From: Bradysia coprophila
Lineage: Eukaryota > Arthropoda > Insecta > Diptera > Sciaridae
Reading direction: 5' to 3'
DNA length: 64,000 bases
NCBI RefSeq assembly: GCF_014529535.1
Contig: NW_023503608.1
Span: forward strand, 11,024,501 to 11,088,500
This document shows positions 59,279 to 64,000 of the stretch, piece by piece. Position 1 is the first letter of the stretch. Every line of letters begins with the position of its first letter. The notes below the pieces were generated by a model. The model was not told where the DNA came from, made no database searches, and saw only the letters and a list, made by a program, of their open reading frames with translations. The position numbers and the translations under genes are program-made.

Positions 59279-59773
59279 TTTTATCTCCTGCAAGCTGATA
59301 TTTCATACATTAGCGAAATAACCACAAAAATTTGGATTTAAAATTAATTAATTAAGCATGTTGTTTTAAAACGCATTCACAACAAAAAAAACATCATACA
59401 GAGAATCATTTATTTACTTACTCACACACATATACTATCCACCTCAACATTTCGTTCAAATCACATCATTCCGACTACTCTGATTATTTGATCGATGTAG
59501 AAGTGACTAACGAACCACTACCGACACCAATTGTATCGCGTTATGTGATTTGTTGGCGTAGTGGTCAGCATGTTTGGTTGATATGCTGCTGGTCCCGTGT
59601 TCGCTTCCGCCGTTCGGCGATTTTTTTTTTTTCAAATATGTAGATGGAAAGTAAATTTACCCTAGGTGGGTTATGTGTGAATTATCCAATCGTATAGGCT
59701 GTGGTTATGTATGTGTTTGTGTTTATATGCAGAAACGCGTAATGTATGAAATATCAGCTTGCAGGAGATAAAA
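59279..59773. mobile_element. 495-bp element with perfect 34-bp inverted ends containing a SINE
   Basis: TTTTATCTCCTGCAAGCTGA, continuing to CATACATTA (59279-59312), is the exact reverse complement of 59740-59773. It abuts the MITE at 59153-59272. The tRNA-like SINE at 59550-59632 lies inside it. Confidence 0.8.
59550..59632 (+). mobile_element. tRNA-derived SINE-like pol III unit
   Basis: A box TGGCGTAGTGG at 59554-59564, B box GTGTTCGCTTCC at 59597-59608, and a T-run at 59621-59632 that would stop RNA polymerase III. The roughly 71-nt unit resembles a tRNA but the acceptor stem does not close, so I treat it as a SINE head. A decayed tRNA gene is the alternative. Confidence 0.6.
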
Positions 59774-59779
59774 TGAATT

Positions 59780-62250
59780 TCTGTATATACACAAGAATTT
59801 TGGAACAAAATGTAGGACATGTTTTGCATTGGAAAGGTGATTATGGCCAGAAATTGCGAAAAACGTTGTATCTACCACGGAGGTATGCCGGTATTTTTTC
59901 GCACTAGATGTCGATTGTCGACCCGAGGCGAAGCCGACCTACCTACCTACTTTGGTAGATAAATAACTATTATGCCACAGAGGCGTCTTAAGTTTGCAAA
60001 TTTTGCATATTATGATCCTGAGTGGCATAAAGTACTGTCATTTAGCCTGTTATTTGTAAAAAATAAAAATACCACAGGGTGAGATAATAATCCTGTTGAC
60101 ATGAGAATTAATTATTGCTCGCAATAAATGTTCTTAAAATTATACTGCATTAAACTAGCGTTATCATTTTTCATTTTTTTTTTTCGTACTGATACAAAAA
60201 TAGATTTTTCAGTGCCTGTCTATTAATGTTTCGTTTTTTATTGGTAGAATGTTGACTTTAAAATGATGAAAATTAGATTTCTGCAAGAAAATGAGAAAAT
60301 GTTTTTCGAAAAGGGTACCTAAAAATGACCTTTGTAGACATTAAAAAAAAACGTTCCACGATATCTGAGCTGATCCTTCCCCATAGAATGTCTTTTTACA
60401 CTTAATTTTTTTTTCCAAATTTTGTATGGATTTTCGCTGTGGTCATAAAGCAAAAATATCTTTTGTTGAAGGGGTACCTAAATAAATAGTATTGCTAGTA
60501 GTGATGGGACTTCCACGGGTAGCCGGGAAAATACCGCCGATGAACAAATCTGTTGGGGCGACGCCCCTACGGGAAACCAAGTTGTAAAGGATATTTTCGA
60601 CAAATAAATAACAGTTCTTATTAACAATAATTTACTGAGAGTACAATATTAAAGAAATGAAAAAATTTCGCCTGCGGCACTGCTACATAAATTTGTTGTC
60701 TTGCAGGCCAAAAACCATTTATATCGTCTCGATCGAAACCAGTTTTCCGCATTTTCTGTTTCAACACTTCCACACGCCTCAACAAGAAATGTCCCTGTAA
60801 GACATTAACGTACTATTCTGTATAGCTTCAGTCCTAGCTAAAGTGTTTAAAGAGCTTTCAAGCACCTTCGGAGCACCTTATTTAAGTAAAAAATGACTTC
60901 AAAAAAAGTCAAACAAATTTCGAATGATTACCCAAAGAAATCTGGTATTTTTCCGTAAATTAATACTAATGATTTATATAGTACATTTTGAAACGAGCAA
61001 TGAAAAGTTGAATTTGTCAGTAATAGTCGTAAGCGTATACTTACTAGGCGAACCCGAGTAAAACAATCCTACAACATAAACTGTAAAATTACACTTTCAT
61101 TACGAGTTACGGACGATGTTCTTCCCCTGTGGAAGGAAACCACAAGACAGTACTAAAATCTTGAACCTTTCGTTCTAAGGTGCAGTGAGGAAAAATGACA
61201 GATTATCTAGGAGCAAAAAAAGAAATTTTGGTCGCAGTTTGCCCCCAACGAGTCGGAGAAAAGTTGGCGCGTCTGGATGGGACCTCAGAGGACTCAGAAA
61301 AACCGTTCCACTGTATCTGAGATGATCTGACGAAAAAACTTTTTTCTATTGAGATCCCCCGTGCAATCACTATCAATCTTATAAAAAAATACTAAGCATG
61401 TGACCAAACGATTATTTGTTTATATTATTTAAAAAAAAACTCTAGCAAAAAATACATTAAAAAATCTTATCAACCGAAGCAAAAAAAAATTGGAAAGCAT
61501 GTGACTTACTTGTTTTTAATAATACAAATTTAATGATGCAAAAAGAATATAAAGAAGAATCTTATCAAATTTCGTATTTACAAAAAAAAAAGATGCGAAC
61601 ATGTGACTCTAAAATAACGATCCTAGGTCAACATTTTCACTTCGGTTTCGGTGGCTAGGATTACCGAACAATATTTGAAAATTCCCTCACAGTGATTCAA
61701 TCGCACACTATTTTTTCAAATGTCCAAGGGCTCATTAAGATGTGTGCTCAAAAAAAAAAACTTATATGAACATTGATAGATGTTAGCTGATGTATGTAAC
61801 ACAATATTTTAGAGAACTGCTTGTCGCATGAACTTGAACGATGAGTTTCCTTTAAAAAATGTATTTGTTGGATAGTCAATGTCTTTCAGAATTTTTTGTG
61901 GAAACTAGCTCAAAAATGTTTAAGTGAGCCGTGAAAGGACTATGTTTATACAGACCCATAGATTAGAGAGTCCCTTTTAAATAACTTTGGCGAAAAAAGG
62001 TTCCAAACATTGAACCAATTTCAAGATTTTTAATTCGAGTCGAATGTGATTTAATCTTAACACAATTACCCTGAAATCTGTTAATGTTTGTAAATCTCAA
62101 TATTACTTTTACATTTTATAAGTTGACCTAAATATTACAAGCGATATCGCAAATGCTCATTGAATGAGAGAATAAAATATTGCTTTCAGTGAGTGAGTGA
62201 AAGCTTTTTGCTTTTTAGAGTTCTCTTTGCTTAACAATTTATTAAAATAT
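59780..62250. other. Gene-free stretch (possible intron)
   Basis: A/T-tract-rich. A small GC-rich island at 60510-60590 contains the palindrome GGGGCGACGCCCC. CACGATATCTGAGCTGATC (about 60358) and CACTGTATCTGAGATGATC (about 61310) are diverged repeats. No exon was seen. Confidence 0.4.
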
Positions 62251-62262
62251 TGTGTTTTTCAG

Positions 62263-62846
62263 GTATATTCTGAAAGAAGAACAGATTCAAAAATGAGAAA
62301 AGAGAAGACAATTGTACGACCTACCAAAGTGTCTAACGAGCCAAAGACACGCAATATCTACAACGGTGATATTGGAAAAAAGACAGAACTGGTTCGCGTA
62401 AAGAACTTTATATCGCAGAAACAACTTCCGGACACTCTTCATTTGACGGCAAACGTAAGCAATTTTTTAAAACCAAAAACGGAAAGTTTTAATAAAATCT
62501 TTGAAAATCATCAACCAGCGTTCCGCATGTCCTGGAACTGTATGTCTCGGATCATTGATGCAGAATTCTGGATCTAGGAAAGATAATACGCGAACGAATA
62601 CCGAAATTTTTTCCCAGGCAGTGAAATTTATCGAGGAATATTATATGCAACAGAAGAAAACGTAAGGAAATTCCGAATTTAAGGACTGACTCAATAATGA
62701 ACAAATATTTGAATCTTTGCAGTGTTGATGAAGTAGATATTCGTCTTGACCAAATTTCGCTGGAGTTGAGTGCAACTGGGACTTACACGTTAACTTCCAA
62801 AGAATTAGAATTCGGGGCTCGCACAGCTTGGCGTAATGCATCACGA
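62263..62846 (+). CDS. Nos: Nitric oxide synthase, N-terminal exons of the oxygenase domain (partial)
   Basis: NOS makes nitric oxide and citrulline from arginine. Three exons are visible: 62263-62454, 62519-62661 and 62723-62846, with canonical borders (ttttcag, gtaagc; ccag, gtaagg; gcag, gtaagc) and introns of 64 and 61 bp. The joined 153 codons run without a stop. Residues 44-61 (VRVKNF...PDTLHL) match the N-terminal hook region. C68-x4-C73 (CPGTVC, followed by LGSLM) is the Cys pair that binds the dimer-interface zinc. FSQAVKFIEEYY and TYTLTSKELEFGARTAWRNASR follow (residues split here by the splice at 62661); WRNASR directly precedes the haem-ligating Cys, which must lie in the next exon outside the window. 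Residues 1-43 are lineage-specific and polar. The upstream start is unknown (see 48678-48850). All expected motifs are intact, so the gene is probably functional. Confidence 0.95.
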
Positions 62847-63620
62847 GTAAGCGAATATATTTTTAGAAACTAGAAACTGGTGATCATTTGTTATCTACAA
62901 CGAAGACAAGAAATAAGCGCTTGGCTCTGGCCAGTGCTCCTTTTATATAGCAGAAAGTATAATTTAACTAAAGAAGTAGACGATCATAATAACAAGCAAC
63001 AAGCTAGATGTAATCGAGACAAAGAATAACAGATTTAATCGTTGTTTTCCTTTTCGCTTGCCGTTTCTAAGAGGTTAAAAACATAAAAAACGCATGACGA
63101 AAATTGAAAGTTATGTTTAATTGTAGCTATTGACCTCGAATTCAAAACGGATCATGTTGAACTTAAATTTTTAACTTCCGGGCTACAATTAACGTCAGTG
63201 AAATGTAGATATGAATTTGCTGCGCTGTTATTCAGCTGGTCCACTCATACGTACGAGCGTTTTAGTTTGTATTTTTTGAAACAAATACATGTCTACATTT
63301 CACTGACGTCGAAGAATCTGAAGATTCGTCTGTATTTAAGTAAGCTCAACGATCGATAGACTAGAGAAATGGATAGCATTTTTGATACTGCGCTTATTTT
63401 ACTATGTGTATCCAGTAAAGGCCATCACGGATCGGTTAGACTTGATGAATCGATTCAAATTAACTGTAGCTGTTGATATTTGACTAAGTGAGTCATGATT
63501 CAAATAAATTTGTTTCAATGAACGCGGTTTATAAGCTTTAATCAGATAGGCATAGATCGACTCGTATTAACTTTTTATTCGTCTTTTTTTCTGTCGAACT
63601 TCGAGCTTTATAGACTTTAT
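62847..63620. other. NOS intron (part)
   Basis: Begins with donor gtaagc at 62847. No exon starting with Cys and GRIQW follows before the window ends, so this intron exceeds 1.15 kb. It contains a small MITE (63192-63309) and the start of a BED-finger gene. Confidence 0.6.
63192..63309. mobile_element. 118-bp MITE in the NOS intron
   Basis: The inverted ends ACGTCAGTGAAATGTAGAT and the reverse complement of TCTACATTTCACTGACGT enclose about 80 bp. Confidence 0.75.
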
Positions 63621-63621
63621 A

Positions 63622-64000
63622 ATGAAAAGAAAAGCTTCTGCTGGTCCAATACCAGTAAAACCCACTAAAACAAATGAAGAAGTAATTGAAGATGCACTAC
63701 CAGAAGAAAATATTCCAATAGATGATGAATACGACCCTGAAAGTGTACCAACTGAAGACGATTCATCATCAAATGGCCCTGCCAAAAAGAAGAAAAGATA
63801 TAGTACTGTGTGGAAACATTTCTCTATCGAAGTCAAGGACGAAAAAAACGAATTTGCAAATTGCAATTACTGTCAAAAGTAAGATTGTTCGGTATCAAAT
63901 TTGCTTCCAAATAAATACACACAAATATGCAGGAAGTATCCACTTTCTGGTAAGAGTAATGGAAGCACTAGTAACTTGATTCGGCATCTTAAGAATGTTC
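63622..64000 (+). CDS. BED-type zinc-finger / hAT-transposase-like gene, 5' part (partial)
   Basis: Exon 1 is 63622-63878. An intron of 54 bp (gtaaga...atgcag, 63879-63932) removes an in-frame TAA, and exon 2 runs from 63933 to the window end. The protein starts with an acidic, Pro-rich segment (EEVIEDALPEENIPIDDEYD), then a basic NLS-like AKKKKR (residues 54-59), then a BED finger: STVWKHF (61-67), C81-x2-C84, GKSNGSTSNLIRHLKNV with H104, the last ligand being the next residue. BED fingers begin many hAT transposases and the ZBED genes domesticated from them. It lies in the NOS intron, same strand. Whether it is a live transposase or a host gene depends on sequence beyond the window. Confidence 0.78.

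Noticed and set aside
59550..59620. Functional tRNA gene
   Set aside because: A and B boxes and a T-run are present, but I cannot close the acceptor stem or an anticodon stem with a 7-nt loop; a SINE head fits better.
60510..60590. GC-rich island with GGGGCGACGCCCC as a structured RNA
   Set aside because: A single short palindrome without further paired stems or a second copy; too little to support an RNA gene.
62881..62960. Sequence after ccag at about 62932 (TGCTCC) as the next NOS exon
   Set aside because: It would read CSFYIAES then a stop; the conserved Cys must be followed by (V/I)GRIQW, so the real exon is beyond the window.

Overview
The window is eukaryotic, AT-rich DNA that looks like an insect, most probably a lower dipteran. 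The reasons are: short GT-AG introns; TATA boxes followed about 30 bp later by the arthropod TCAGT initiator; four small Ala/Tyr/Pro-rich secreted cuticle-type genes; three exons of an animal nitric oxide synthase; and a dense load of foldback/hAT-type elements, tRNA-derived SINEs and non-LTR retrotransposon remains. I cannot name the species from the sequence alone.

Layout. Positions 1-21250 hold four related two-exon genes at 2-340 (-), 9037-9424 (+), 12756-13130 (-) and 20605-21248 (+). Each has a 12-15 nt first coding exon (Met plus 3-4 codons) and a phase-0 intron just inside the signal peptide, so ORF calling alone misses the true start. Between them lie repeats: a composite repeat region at 1111-4800 that contains a 1.94 kb element with an 8-bp target duplication (2692-4632), and 3'-end remnants of a non-LTR retrotransposon (7447-7680, 15898-17190, 41962-42159), one of them split by a palindromic MITE (16084-16408). 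At 24625-25209 is an apparently intronless Ser-rich/basic protein gene that I do not recognise.

From about 25.2 to 46.6 kb I see no convincing host gene. It holds very AT-rich DNA, a 5'-truncated Jockey-like retrotransposon (32430-35103) interrupted by a 1.5 kb inverted-repeat element, a 17-bp CGATA-rich satellite (37004-37298), and several foldback elements, one carrying a 0.7 kb minisatellite (45199-46391).

The right third (about 46.6 kb to the end) may be one host gene on the + strand. Certain exons encode the start of the NOS oxygenase domain (62263-62846), which continues beyond the window. A phase-compatible candidate upstream exon lies at 48678-48850, and a cluster of three perfect TATCGATA (DREF-type) sites lies about 2 kb before that. 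If the link is right, the first NOS intron is about 13.4 kb and is packed with hAT-like elements (52536-54541, 54780-56571), tRNA-SINEs and inverted-repeat elements. A BED-zinc-finger (hAT-transposase-like) gene begins at 63622 inside the following NOS intron, on the same strand, and runs off the window.

No bacterial, viral or CRISPR-type system is present. The more unusual content is structural: satellites captured inside inverted-repeat elements, a GC-rich 158-bp monomer shared by two of them, and a 15-bp motif repeated exactly four times with a partner motif at fixed spacing.
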